This document shows, piece by piece, positions 7,217 to 15,415 of a DNA stretch of 46,030 nt (the stretch's first letter is position 1; each line of letters begins with the position of its first letter). A program made the position numbers and the translations under genes. Origin of the DNA: Prolixibacteraceae bacterium (GTDB lineage: Bacteria > Bacteroidota > Bacteroidia > Bacteroidales > Prolixibacteraceae); the NCBI GenBank assembly GCA_017998095.1, contig JAGODU010000015.1, positions 1 to 46,030 on the forward strand, read 5' to 3'. The notes under the pieces are model-generated. The model searched no databases. It saw nothing but the letters and a program-made list of their open reading frames with translations, and had not been told where the DNA came from.

Positions 7217-8464
7217 TTATTCAAAAACGTTAGCAATTTGAGTTGTAGAATATTTACCGTCATCAAGTTTCTTTCTTATTTCAGCAAATGCCTGAATAGT
7301 ATACTCTGCATCCTCAATTGTATGTACAGCAGTAGGCATAAGCCTTAAAATCAATTGTCCTTTAGGGACAACCGGATAAATTGCCATCGAGCAGAAAATA
7401 TTATAATTTTCACGAAGATCCATTACAACATTTGAAGCTTCAGGAACTCCACCTTTAAGGTATATAGGTGTGATAGGAGAATTGGTTAATCCAAGGTCAA
7501 ACCCTTGTTCTTTAAGACCTTTTTGCAAATATTTAACTATTGTCCAAAGGTTTTCTCTTAATTCCGGATGATTTTTAAGGAGTTCAAGCCTTTTTAAAGC
7601 TCCTGCAACCATTACCATTGGTAAAGATTTTGCAAATGTTTGAGACCTCATGTTATAGCGGAGATAATTGCAAATATCTTCATCGCAGGCTATAAATGCT
7701 CCAAAACCAGCCATTGCTTTGGCAAATGTTGCAAAATATAAGTCTATACGGTTAGTAACATTAAAATATTCAGCAGTTCCTGCTCCTGTATGTCCCATAA
7801 TTCCAAAACCATGAGCATCATCAACAAGAAGTCTGAAATTGAATTCATCCTTTAAAGCAGTAATTTCATCAAGTTTGCCAAGATCACCGGACATGCCGAA
7901 AATACCTTCAGTAATTACAAGGATACCCCCGTTGGTTTTGTTTACAATTTTTGTTGCGTGAGAAAGTTGTTTTTTGAGGCTTTCAATATCATTGTGTTTG
8001 AAAACAAATCTTTTTCCAATATGGAGTCTTATACCATCTCTGATGCTTGAGTGAGAATCTGAATCAAAGACAATAACATCATTTCTTTTAATGAGAGTGT
8101 CTATAACAGAAACCATACCCTGATACCCGTAATTAAGGAGAAATGCATCCTGCATTCCAACAAATTCCGCTATCTTTTTTTCAAGTTCCTCATGTTTACC
8201 TGTCTGTCCTGACATCATTCTGGCACCCATTGGGTAAGCCAAACCAAATTCCTGCGCACCTTTAGCGTCAGCTTCCCGTACTTCGGGATGATTAGCAAAT
8301 CCTAAATAATTATTTAAGCTCCAGTTTAATACTTCTTTGCCCCTGAATTTCATCCTCGGACCAATTTCACCTTCCAGTTTGGGGAACATATAATAACCGT
8401 GACCATGCTTTTGGAATTGGCCAAGAGCTCCTTTGTCTGACTTCAATTTATCAAATATGTCCAT
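7217..8464 (-). CDS. Alpha-oxoamine synthase family PLP enzyme (serine palmitoyltransferase- or cysteate acyltransferase-like)
   Basis: This 415-residue enzyme belongs to the fold-type I family that includes serine palmitoyltransferase, 8-amino-7-oxononanoate synthase and glycine C-acetyltransferase. It condenses an amino acid with an acyl thioester and releases CO2. PLP contacts are visible: H138 in DSDSHSSIRDG, the VDDAHGFG motif (D216, H218) and the Schiff-base lysine K249 in TFAKAMAG. The N-terminus (GYYMFPKLEGEIGPRMKF) is typical of the Bacteroidota form thought to feed sphingolipid or sulfonolipid (capnine) bases. No biotin genes are nearby, which argues against BioF. The amino-acid substrate (serine, cysteate or glycine) cannot be read from the sequence. 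Its promoter at 8490-8521 is one of the best in the window. Confidence 0.85.
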   Translation of the reverse strand: MDIFDKLKSDKGALGQFQKHGHGYYMFPKLEGEIGPRMKFRGKEVLNWSLNNYLGFANHPEVREADAKGAQEFGLAYPMGARMMSGQTGKHEELEKKIAEFVGMQDAFLLNYGYQGMVSVIDTLIKRNDVIVFDSDSHSSIRDGIRLHIGKRFVFKHNDIESLKKQLSHATKIVNKTNGGILVITEGIFGMSGDLGKLDEITALKDEFNFRLLVDDAHGFGIMGHTGAGTAEYFNVTNRIDLYFATFAKAMAGFGAFIACDEDICNYLRYNMRSQTFAKSLPMVMVAGALKRLELLKNHPELRENLWTIVKYLQKGLKEQGFDLGLTNSPITPIYLKGGVPEASNVVMDLRENYNIFCSMAIYPVVPKGQLILRLMPTAVHTIEDAEYTIQAFAEIRKKLDDGKYSTTQIANVFE

Positions 8465-8489
8465 TATTGCGCGATTGGTATAAACTATG

Positions 8490-8521
8490 CAAAAGTAAAA
8501 TTTTTTAAAAGTGTTTACAAA
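8490..8521 (-). promoter_or_regulatory. Complete Bacteroidota promoter for the oxoamine synthase gene
   Basis: On the minus strand it reads TTTG (8518-8521), 20 bases, then TACTTTTG (8490-8497). This matches the Bacteroidota primary sigma consensus TTTG-N19-21-TAnnTTTG. The ATG follows 25 bases after the -7 element. Confidence 0.75.
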
Positions 8522-8601
8522 TTGTGTTAAATTTCGTTAAATAATTTTGAGATGCCACATAAATCTTTAATTTTCACGTTTTATAATTTAAACTAAAAGT
8601 A

Positions 8602-8609
8602 TACTTTTG
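8602..8609 (+). promoter_or_regulatory. -7 promoter element of the bamD operon
   Basis: TACTTTTG matches TAnnTTTG, 16 bases before the bamD ATG. It diverges from the promoter at 8490-8521. The expected -33 position shows only TTTT. Confidence 0.55.
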
Positions 8610-8625
8610 CAGTTCAATTTCAATT

Positions 8626-9441
8626 ATGAATAAAAATTGGTTTTTCTTATTGATTTTAAGTACAGTATTGTTCTCCTGCGGAGAGTTTAATACTGTTCTG
8701 AAAAGTACCGACTACGAATATAAATACAAAAAAGCTATTGAATATTACGATGCCGGTGATTTTACTCATGCTTCCCAGTTGTTTGAAGACCTTGTATATG
8801 CATTCAGGGGAACATCTAAAGGGGATGATCTTTATTATTTTTACGCAAAGAGTTGTTATGCTCAAAGAGATTATCTCTTAGCCGGACATTATTTCAAGAG
8901 TCTTATCGATCAGTATCCCAGGAGTGAATATGCTGAAGAATCACAATTCATGGTTGGAATGTGTTTTTACAAAGACTCACCATCCCCAAAGCTTGATCAG
9001 GAAGTAACTAAAAAAGCAATCGATTCATTTCAGCTTTTCATTAATATTTATCCTTTCAGTACAAAGGTTGAAGAAGCTAATGTTCTTATTGATGAGCTCA
9101 ACGAAAAGATTGTATACAAGTCGTACTTAAGTGCGAAATTATATTTTGACATGCAATATTATAAGGCATCTGTAATTGCAATTGATAATAGCCTGAATGA
9201 TTTTCCAACAACAAAATATAGGGAAGAACTTAAATATTTACTCTTTAAATCTAAGTTTTTATTGGCATCTAATAGTGTTGAATCAAAAAAACGTGAAAGA
9301 TTGAATGATGCCAGAGATGAATACTTTATCTTTGTGGATGAATTTCCCGAAAGCAAGTATGTCAGAGAAGTAAAGAGAGATTATAAGATGATTGCAGGAA
9401 TGTTGGGAATTGAAGAAAAAGAATTAAGTACTATTAATTAA
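8626..9441 (+). CDS. bamD: Outer membrane protein assembly lipoprotein BamD
   Basis: This 271-residue lipoprotein carries a signal peptide and lipobox (LFSCG, lipidated C18). TPR-type helical repeats follow: the first is around YKKAIEYYDAGDFTHASQLF, the next YFYAKSCYAQRDYLLAGHYF. These are typical of BamD/YfiO, the inner-leaflet partner of BamA in inserting beta-barrels into the outer membrane. The length is slightly above the E. coli protein. It is the first gene of a tight rightward operon with rpoZ, five bases downstream, an order I recognise from other Bacteroidota. Confidence 0.92.
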   Translation: MNKNWFFLLILSTVLFSCGEFNTVLKSTDYEYKYKKAIEYYDAGDFTHASQLFEDLVYAFRGTSKGDDLYYFYAKSCYAQRDYLLAGHYFKSLIDQYPRSEYAEESQFMVGMCFYKDSPSPKLDQEVTKKAIDSFQLFINIYPFSTKVEEANVLIDELNEKIVYKSYLSAKLYFDMQYYKASVIAIDNSLNDFPTTKYREELKYLLFKSKFLLASNSVESKKRERLNDARDEYFIFVDEFPESKYVREVKRDYKMIAGMLGIEEKELSTIN

Positions 9442-9446
9442 TAGAT

Positions 9447-9785
9447 ATGGATTATAAAAAGACAAAAGCATCAAGTACAACTATCTCAAGGAATATTGAC
9501 CAGTTAGCAGAAGAAACCGGCAATATTTACGAAACTGTTATGATTCTTGCTAAACGCTCAAATCAAATTGCTTCTGAGCTTAAGGAAGAATTGAATCAGA
9601 AACTTTCTGAATTTGCTTCATATACAGATAATCTCGAAGAAGTGTTTGAAAACAGAGAGCAAATTGAAATTTCTAAATTCTATGAAAGATTACCAAAAGC
9701 AACTCTTATTTCAACACAAGAGTTTATTGAAAATGGTATTTACCATCGTAATCCTTTAAAAGACAGCCGTAAGGTTAAATTTTAA
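9447..9785 (+). CDS. rpoZ: RNA polymerase omega subunit, Rpb6-type
   Basis: This 112-residue protein is of the Bacteroidota omega/Rpb6 family, which helps assemble RNA polymerase around the beta' subunit. Diagnostic stretches are the N-terminal segment ending in ETGNIYETVMILAKRSNQIA, then KLSEFASYTDNLEEVFENRE. It sits five bases after bamD and 16 bases before coaC, so all are likely one transcript. It is longer and more divergent than proteobacterial RpoZ, as usual for this phylum. Confidence 0.88.
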   Translation: MDYKKTKASSTTISRNIDQLAEETGNIYETVMILAKRSNQIASELKEELNQKLSEFASYTDNLEEVFENREQIEISKFYERLPKATLISTQEFIENGIYHRNPLKDSRKVKF

Positions 9786-9801
9786 ATAAAATTTCTTTTC
9801 G

Positions 9802-10359
9802 GTGCGACTGAAAGAAAAACATATAATATTGGGAATCACAGGAAGTATAGCTGCTTATAAGGCAGCTGTACTTTTAAGATACCTGATTAAAGAAGGTGCT
9901 GAAGTTCAGGTTGTAATAACCCCTTCAGGAAAAGAATTCATTACACCTGTTACTCTTTCCGCATTATCAAACAAACCAGTTATAAGCAATTTCTTTGGAG
10001 CTAATGATGGTTCATGGAACAGTCATGTAGACCTGGGATTATGGGCTGATTTAATGCTCGTAGCTCCAGCAACTGCCTCGACTATTGGCAAATTTGCAAA
10101 TGGTATTTGCGATAATATGCTTTGTACAACATATATGTCGGTTAAATGCCCGGTAATGATTGCCCCGGCAATGGATCTCGATATGTTTATTCATCCTGCC
10201 AATCAAAGAAATCTTTCTCTTCTTAAAGAATTCGGAAACATAATTATTGAACCTGCTACCGGTGAACTTGCCAGTGGATTAACAGGTAAAGGACGGATGC
10301 AGGAGCCGGAAGCAATTGTTGAAGAAGTGGTCAGGTTCTTCAACGAAAAAAAAAACTGA
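9802..10359 (+). CDS. coaC: CoaC domain: phosphopantothenoylcysteine decarboxylase (flavoprotein)
   Basis: This 185-residue flavin-dependent enzyme decarboxylates 4'-phosphopantothenoylcysteine to phosphopantetheine in coenzyme A synthesis. Features are the N-terminal GITGSIAAYKAA, the substrate/FMN-binding PATASTIGKFANGICDN, and PAMDLDMF, the PXMNXXMW-type motif in which Asp replaces the usual Asn. The start is GTG at 9802. Normally this domain is fused to CoaB. Here the frame ends at TGA 10357-10359, immediately after a run of ten A (10346-10355), and the CoaB domain continues in the -1 frame. Confidence 0.9.
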   Translation: MRLKEKHIILGITGSIAAYKAAVLLRYLIKEGAEVQVVITPSGKEFITPVTLSALSNKPVISNFFGANDGSWNSHVDLGLWADLMLVAPATASTIGKFANGICDNMLCTTYMSVKCPVMIAPAMDLDMFIHPANQRNLSLLKEFGNIIIEPATGELASGLTGKGRMQEPEAIVEEVVRFFNEKKN

Positions 10360-11006
10360 ATAAAAAGACATTTCTTGTTACAGCAGGGCCTACTCATGAA
10401 AGAATAGATCCTGTAAGGTTTATTGGTAATTATTCTTCCGGAAAGATGGGTTTTGCAATTGCGGATGAACTAGCTGACAGAGGAGTAAAGGTAATTCTGA
10501 TTGCCGGTCCGGTTTCTCTTAAACCCAGAAATAAAAATATTAAAAAAATCGATGTTGTTTCTGCAGAAGAAATGAATGAGCAATGTCTTAAATATTTTCC
10601 TGAAACAAACGGTGCTATCATGTGTGCTGCGGTTGCTGATTTTACACCAGTTGTAAAATCAGATAAAAAAGTTAAAAGGGGAAATGAAAACTTTATCATT
10701 GAATTGAAGCCGAACCCTGATATTGCAGCCGGACTAGGAAAAATAAAAAAAGAAGGACAAATACTTGCAGGATTTGCTCTTGAAACCGACAATGAAGAAA
10801 AAAATGCAATTCAGAAACTTCAAAAGAAAAATCTTGATTTTATAGTTTTAAATTCATTGAATGATAAGGGTGCCGGATTTCAATCAGACACAAATAAAAT
10901 TACTATCATCGATAAGTATAATAAATCATTCAATTTTGAGTTAAAATCTAAAGCTGAAGTTGCAAAAGATATTATCGACCGTTTGATTGAAGAAATAGGA
11001 TTGTAA
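10356..11006 (+). CDS. coaB: CoaB domain: phosphopantothenate-cysteine ligase, out of frame with coaC
   Basis: The frame encodes LNKKTFLVTAGPTHERIDP and then VRFIGNYSSGKMG, the canonical start of a CoaB domain, followed by the CTP-dependent ligase core (AAVADFTP, ELKPNPDI, FALETDN). It adds cysteine to 4'-phosphopantothenate. In this frame the nearest upstream stop is TGA 10320-10322, and there is no ATG, GTG or TTG until 10446, which is inside the conserved motif. Expression therefore needs slippage at the A10 run (giving a CoaBC fusion), or a CTG start at 10356 overlapping the coaC stop (CTGA), or the sequence has an A-count error. The start given here is the CTG option. Confidence 0.8.
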   Translation: MNKKTFLVTAGPTHERIDPVRFIGNYSSGKMGFAIADELADRGVKVILIAGPVSLKPRNKNIKKIDVVSAEEMNEQCLKYFPETNGAIMCAAVADFTPVVKSDKKVKRGNENFIIELKPNPDIAAGLGKIKKEGQILAGFALETDNEEKNAIQKLQKKNLDFIVLNSLNDKGAGFQSDTNKITIIDKYNKSFNFELKSKAEVAKDIIDRLIEEIGL

Positions 11007-11049
11007 TATCGAATTCAATTTTTAAATTTACATTTCAAATGTGATTATG

Positions 11050-11973
11050 ATGAGAAGATTATTATTATCAGCATTTATTCTGATATTCGTTTCTAATATG
11101 CTGGTTGCTCAGGAGTTAAGGTGTAATATAAGTGTTAATGCCAACAAACTTCCTGGAGCAAATAAGAATATTTTCCGTTCTATGCAAATGGATTTGTATG
11201 AGTTCATGAATAATAAAAAGTGGACAAAACACAATTACTCCAATAACGAGAAGATTGAATGCAGTATGACTATTCAAATAACCCGCCAGGTTTCTTCTGA
11301 TGAATATGAAGCAACTATTAATGTACAAAGCAAAAGACCGGTTTATAATTCATCATTTAAAACTACAATCCTTAATATTCAGGATGAAAGCTTTAGGTTT
11401 AAATATCAGGAATTTCAAACTATTGAATTTTCTGAATCTGGTAATAAAGATAACCTTACTAATGTACTGGCATATTATGCTTATGTGATTCTTGGATTTG
11501 ATTATGATACCTTCTCTTTAAATGGAGGAACAGAATATTTTGAAAGAGCAAGACAAATAGTTACAGAATCCCAGAATGTTCAATGGAAAAATTCCGGATG
11601 GAAGGCATTTGAGTCTGACTATAACAGATATTGGCTTGTTGATAATATTTTAAACAAGACATACCTTCCTTATCGGGAACTTATGTATACTTATCACAGA
11701 AAAGGTCTTGATGTAATGTCTGAGAGAGTAGAAGAAGGGCGAGCTGAAATTGCTGAATCGTTACGACTGCTGCAAAAGGTTTTCAGATCCCGTTCAAAGC
11801 TATATATTACTCAGATTTTCTTTGATTCGAAGTCTAATGAACTTGTGAATATATTTTCAAATTCATTCCCCGATGAACAAAACAGGGTCATTAAAATCCT
11901 TAATGAATGTGATCCTTCCAATGCTTCTAAGTATGAACGTATAACCAAAGGAGAAAGTACTTCTGATATTTAA
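11050..11973 (+). CDS. DUF4835-family secreted protein
   Basis: This 307-residue protein has a signal peptide (RRLLLSAFILIFVSNMLVAQ). I recognise it as the DUF4835 family, which in Bacteroidota commonly sits between coaBC and recN. The mature part opens with ELRCNISVNANKLPG and contains FFDSKSNELVNIFS near the C-terminus. No enzymatic motif is visible; a periplasmic or envelope role is likely but unproven. GTG 11041 and ATG 11047 are alternative starts. It ends three bases before recN. Confidence 0.85.
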   Translation: MRRLLLSAFILIFVSNMLVAQELRCNISVNANKLPGANKNIFRSMQMDLYEFMNNKKWTKHNYSNNEKIECSMTIQITRQVSSDEYEATINVQSKRPVYNSSFKTTILNIQDESFRFKYQEFQTIEFSESGNKDNLTNVLAYYAYVILGFDYDTFSLNGGTEYFERARQIVTESQNVQWKNSGWKAFESDYNRYWLVDNILNKTYLPYRELMYTYHRKGLDVMSERVEEGRAEIAESLRLLQKVFRSRSKLYITQIFFDSKSNELVNIFSNSFPDEQNRVIKILNECDPSNASKYERITKGESTSDI

Positions 11974-11976
11974 CCT

Positions 11977-13635
11977 ATGCTTTCAGGACTATTAATAAAA
12001 AACTATGCTATTATCAAAGAGCTGAATATAAATTTCGGTAAGGGTTTTTGTGTAATTACCGGAGAGACAGGTGCCGGTAAATCTATTATAATGGGTGCAC
12101 TTTCATTGATACTTGGTCAACGTGCTGATTCTTCTGTATTGAATTCCGCAGATGAAAAGTGTGTTGTTGAAGGTCGTTTTGAAATAAACGGGAAAGGTGA
12201 CATAAAATCATTCTTTGAAAATAATGACCTTGACTTTGACGATTTAATAATACTCAGGAGAGAAATTCTTCCAAACGGGAAGTCAAGAGCTTTTATCAAT
12301 GACACACCGGTACAACTGAATCTTTTACGGGATATTGGCATTCAGCTAATTGATGTTCACTCACAGCATTCAAATCTTGAACTTGGCAAAAAGCAATTTC
12401 AGCTAAATGTTGTAGATTGGTATGGTGGACATTCAAATGAGCTTTCAAAATTTAGTGAACTTTATAAGGAATTTAAAAAGGTTCAGTCTTTACTAGTTTC
12501 TACAAAGGAAATGGCGAAGAAATCGAAAGCAGATTTGAATTTTTATGAATTTCAGTTTAATCAGCTAAATGAGGCCAAACTTACTGATGGGGAGCAGGAA
12601 GAGCTTGAGCAGGAACAAGAAATCCTTACACATGCCGAAGATATAAAGTCAGGTCTTTATACTATCTTTAATATAATTGACGGAGAAGAACAATCAGTTA
12701 TTATTAAAATGAAGGAGATTTATTCCGTAGCTCAAAAAATGACTGTTTATTTACCTGCAGCTGAAAACATACTAAAAAGAATTGAAAGTCTGCTTATTGA
12801 GGCGAGAGATATTGCACAGGAATGTGAACAGCTACTTGAAAAAACAGATTCAGATCCTTCCCGTCTTGATTTTATTAATAACAGGCTTGACCTTATATAT
12901 ACTCTGCATCAGAAGCACAGGACAGGTTCTGTAGCTGAACTTATTGTACTGCGTGACAGTTTCGATGAAAAGATTCAAGCTGCCGCTTCCTATGATGAAG
13001 AAATTGAAAGACTTGAAAAAATTTACACTTCTCTTCAGGTTAAAATGAATGTGTCTGCTGAAATTCTGACAGATTGCAGGAAAAAGATATTGCCGGAAAT
13101 TGAAAAGGAGATTATTTCTTATTTGAATCATTTAGGAATGCCCAATGCTATTTTCAATGTAGAAGTTGGCAGGAAAGATGATTATACACCATCGGGAATA
13201 GATGAAGTTTCGTTTTTATTTAATGCCAACAAAGGAGGTCAACCGGAAGAAATTAATAAAATAGCATCAGGAGGAGAATTATCGCGTCTTATGCTTGCAA
13301 TTAAGAGTGTAATAGCAAGATCGAAGGAATTGCCTGCTATTATCTTTGATGAGATTGATACAGGTATTTCCGGTGAGATTGCCAATAAAATGGCTGATAT
13401 CTTAAAATCTATTGCCGGCTATATGCAAGTAATAAATATAACTCACCTTCCTCAGATTGCCTCTAAAGGAGATAATCACTACCTGGTTTATAAAAATGAA
13501 AATGAAAGAAATGTAGAAACCGGAATGAGAATACTTGATAAGGAAGAACGTATTATAGAAATTGCAAAAATGCTTAGTGGAGATAATCCAACTCCTGAAG
13601 CAATTGCAAATGCCAAATCTTTATTGAATAATTAA
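11977..13635 (+). CDS. recN: DNA repair protein RecN
   Basis: This 552-residue SMC-like ATPase acts in double-strand break repair. The Walker A motif GETGAGKS is at residues 29-36, the ABC signature is IASGGELSRLMLAIK, and the Walker B is AIIFDEIDTGISGE. Between these halves lie the coiled-coil arms (about 150-400, rich in Glu/Lys/Leu). The length matches the family. It begins three bases after the DUF4835 stop and so is translationally close to it. Confidence 0.96.
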   Translation: MLSGLLIKNYAIIKELNINFGKGFCVITGETGAGKSIIMGALSLILGQRADSSVLNSADEKCVVEGRFEINGKGDIKSFFENNDLDFDDLIILRREILPNGKSRAFINDTPVQLNLLRDIGIQLIDVHSQHSNLELGKKQFQLNVVDWYGGHSNELSKFSELYKEFKKVQSLLVSTKEMAKKSKADLNFYEFQFNQLNEAKLTDGEQEELEQEQEILTHAEDIKSGLYTIFNIIDGEEQSVIIKMKEIYSVAQKMTVYLPAAENILKRIESLLIEARDIAQECEQLLEKTDSDPSRLDFINNRLDLIYTLHQKHRTGSVAELIVLRDSFDEKIQAAASYDEEIERLEKIYTSLQVKMNVSAEILTDCRKKILPEIEKEIISYLNHLGMPNAIFNVEVGRKDDYTPSGIDEVSFLFNANKGGQPEEINKIASGGELSRLMLAIKSVIARSKELPAIIFDEIDTGISGEIANKMADILKSIAGYMQVINITHLPQIASKGDNHYLVYKNENERNVETGMRILDKEERIIEIAKMLSGDNPTPEAIANAKSLLNN

Positions 13636-13696
13636 TCAATAAATTCTTTATATTTGGGATTACAGATATTTTTTAAATAATCAAAAACTTGCTGAA

Positions 13697-14092
13697 ATGA
13701 AAAGAATAATTACCCTTATAGTATTTTTGCTTTTAATTGGAGGAGCAATATTGTTTTATGTGCGTCATTTTTATGTATTTGGCGAAGGAGTGAAAGCAGG
13801 AAACCTTAACTTCATTGTTAATAAAGGTTATGTTTTTAAAACATGGGAAGGCAGGGTAATTCAGACCGGTTTTAAAACACCTGTTCCCGGAAGTATGCAA
13901 AGCAACGAATTTGAATTCAGTATTACTAATGATAGTATAGCTAAAGTACTTGAACTTAGCAGTGGTAAATTTGTTGAACTTCGTTACAAAGAATATTTAG
14001 CACCACTGCCATGGAGGGGACAAAGCAAATATATTGTTACTGAGATAATAAAAATTGAACAAGACAACTCTGCAACGGGGTTACCGTATTAA
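13697..14092 (+). CDS. Small membrane-anchored conserved protein
   Basis: This 131-residue protein has one N-terminal membrane segment (about residues 4-25) and then a soluble domain with GYVFKTWEGRVIQTG and LPWRGQSKYIVTEI. I recognise the family in Bacteroidota genomes, where it is sometimes mislabelled 6-phosphogluconate dehydrogenase. It has no such motif and is far too short. The function is unknown; the soluble part probably faces the periplasm. It is the last gene of the bamD operon and runs tail-to-tail into rarA with an 11-base gap. Confidence 0.75.
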   Translation: MKRIITLIVFLLLIGGAILFYVRHFYVFGEGVKAGNLNFIVNKGYVFKTWEGRVIQTGFKTPVPGSMQSNEFEFSITNDSIAKVLELSSGKFVELRYKEYLAPLPWRGQSKYIVTEIIKIEQDNSATGLPY

Positions 14093-14103
14093 AGTAATTA
14101 GAT

Positions 14104-15381
14104 TTATTTGTCGTAACGGTTATCCCACCATTTACGCAATCTTTCAAGCATAGATAATTCCTGTTGACTGTTACCTGCTTTCCAGATTCTTTTGTTTTTA
14201 ATCTTTGCAGGCAGGTATTGCTGGTTTACAAAATTTCCTTCGTAAGAATGGGCATATTTGTAATTTTCACCATAACCTAATTCCTTCATCAGTTTTGTAG
14301 GGGCATTCCTTAAATGCAGAGGTACAGGGAGGTTGCCGGTGTTTCTTACTAATTCAAGGGCATCATCAATGGCGCAATATGAGGAATTAGATTTAGGAGA
14401 GGTCGCAAGGTAAATAGTAACTTCAGATAGAATTATCCTTCCTTCAGGCCATCCGATTTTGTTAATAGCATCGAATCCGGCATTGGCAAGCAGTAGCGCA
14501 TTTGGATTAGCCAGGCCAATATCTTCAGAAGCAGAAATAACTAACCTTCTGGCAATGAATTTAGGATCTTCACCACCTTCCACCATTCTGGCAAGCCAGT
14601 AGATAGCGCCGTCAGGATCGCTTCCTCTTATGCTTTTAATGAATGCAGATATGATATCATAATGCAGTTCTCCATTTTTATCGTATGCTGAAGGATTCTC
14701 CTGCAATGATGAAGTAACCTTTTCATTATTAATGATTATTAGTTCTGAATCGGAAGAATTGACAACCAATTCTATAATATTTAGAAGCTTTCTGGCATCA
14801 CCACCGGAAAATCTGAACAGAGCTTCTTTTTCCTGAACTTCAATCTTTAATTTTTTTAATTCAGTGTCATTTTCGATAGCAAAATTCAACAGTTTATTGA
14901 GATCATCAACATCAAGCGATTTTAGTACATAAACCTGGCATCGTGATAATAGTGGAGTAATTACTTCAAAAGAAGGATTCTCAGTAGTTGCCCCTATAAG
15001 TGTAACAATTCCCTGTTCGACTGCCCCAAGCAGAGAGTCCTGTTGTGCCTTGCTGAATCTGTGGATTTCATCGATAAAAAGTATGGGATTTGGTTTGTTG
15101 AAAAATTGTTGTTTCCCCGCCTTTTCAATAGCTTCCCTTACATCTTTTACCCCTGAGCTAACAGCACTAAGAATATAAAAAGGACGATTCAGTGTGTTTG
15201 CAATAATTTTCGCCAGGGTAGTCTTGCCAACACCCGGAGGTCCCCATAAGATTATAGAAGTTATATTATTGGCTTCAATCATTTTACGTAGGATTGCATC
15301 GTGCCCGACCAAATGTTCCTGACCAATGTATGTGTCAAGTGATTTGGGTCTTAATCGTTCTGCCAGTGGTTGATATGACAT
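14104..15381 (-). CDS. rarA: Replication-associated recombination protein A (RarA/MgsA AAA+ ATPase)
   Basis: This 425-residue clamp-loader-like AAA+ ATPase acts at stalled replication forks. The Walker A GPPGVGKT is at residues 47-54, the Walker B FIDEIHRF is around D104-E105, sensor 1 is GATTENPSF, and the arginine finger is in LLSRCQVY. The C-terminal half has the MgsA tetramerisation region (SIRGSDPDGAIYWLARM, PLHLRNAPTKLMKELGYG). It lies 34 bases downstream of the TPR gene and is probably co-transcribed with it. Confidence 0.95.
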   Translation of the reverse strand: MSYQPLAERLRPKSLDTYIGQEHLVGHDAILRKMIEANNITSIILWGPPGVGKTTLAKIIANTLNRPFYILSAVSSGVKDVREAIEKAGKQQFFNKPNPILFIDEIHRFSKAQQDSLLGAVEQGIVTLIGATTENPSFEVITPLLSRCQVYVLKSLDVDDLNKLLNFAIENDTELKKLKIEVQEKEALFRFSGGDARKLLNIIELVVNSSDSELIIINNEKVTSSLQENPSAYDKNGELHYDIISAFIKSIRGSDPDGAIYWLARMVEGGEDPKFIARRLVISASEDIGLANPNALLLANAGFDAINKIGWPEGRIILSEVTIYLATSPKSNSSYCAIDDALELVRNTGNLPVPLHLRNAPTKLMKELGYGENYKYAHSYEGNFVNQQYLPAKIKNKRIWKAGNSQQELSMLERLRKWWDNRYDK

Positions 15382-15415
15382 AATGCAAAAATAATAATGT
15401 GTTTAGCTAAAAATA

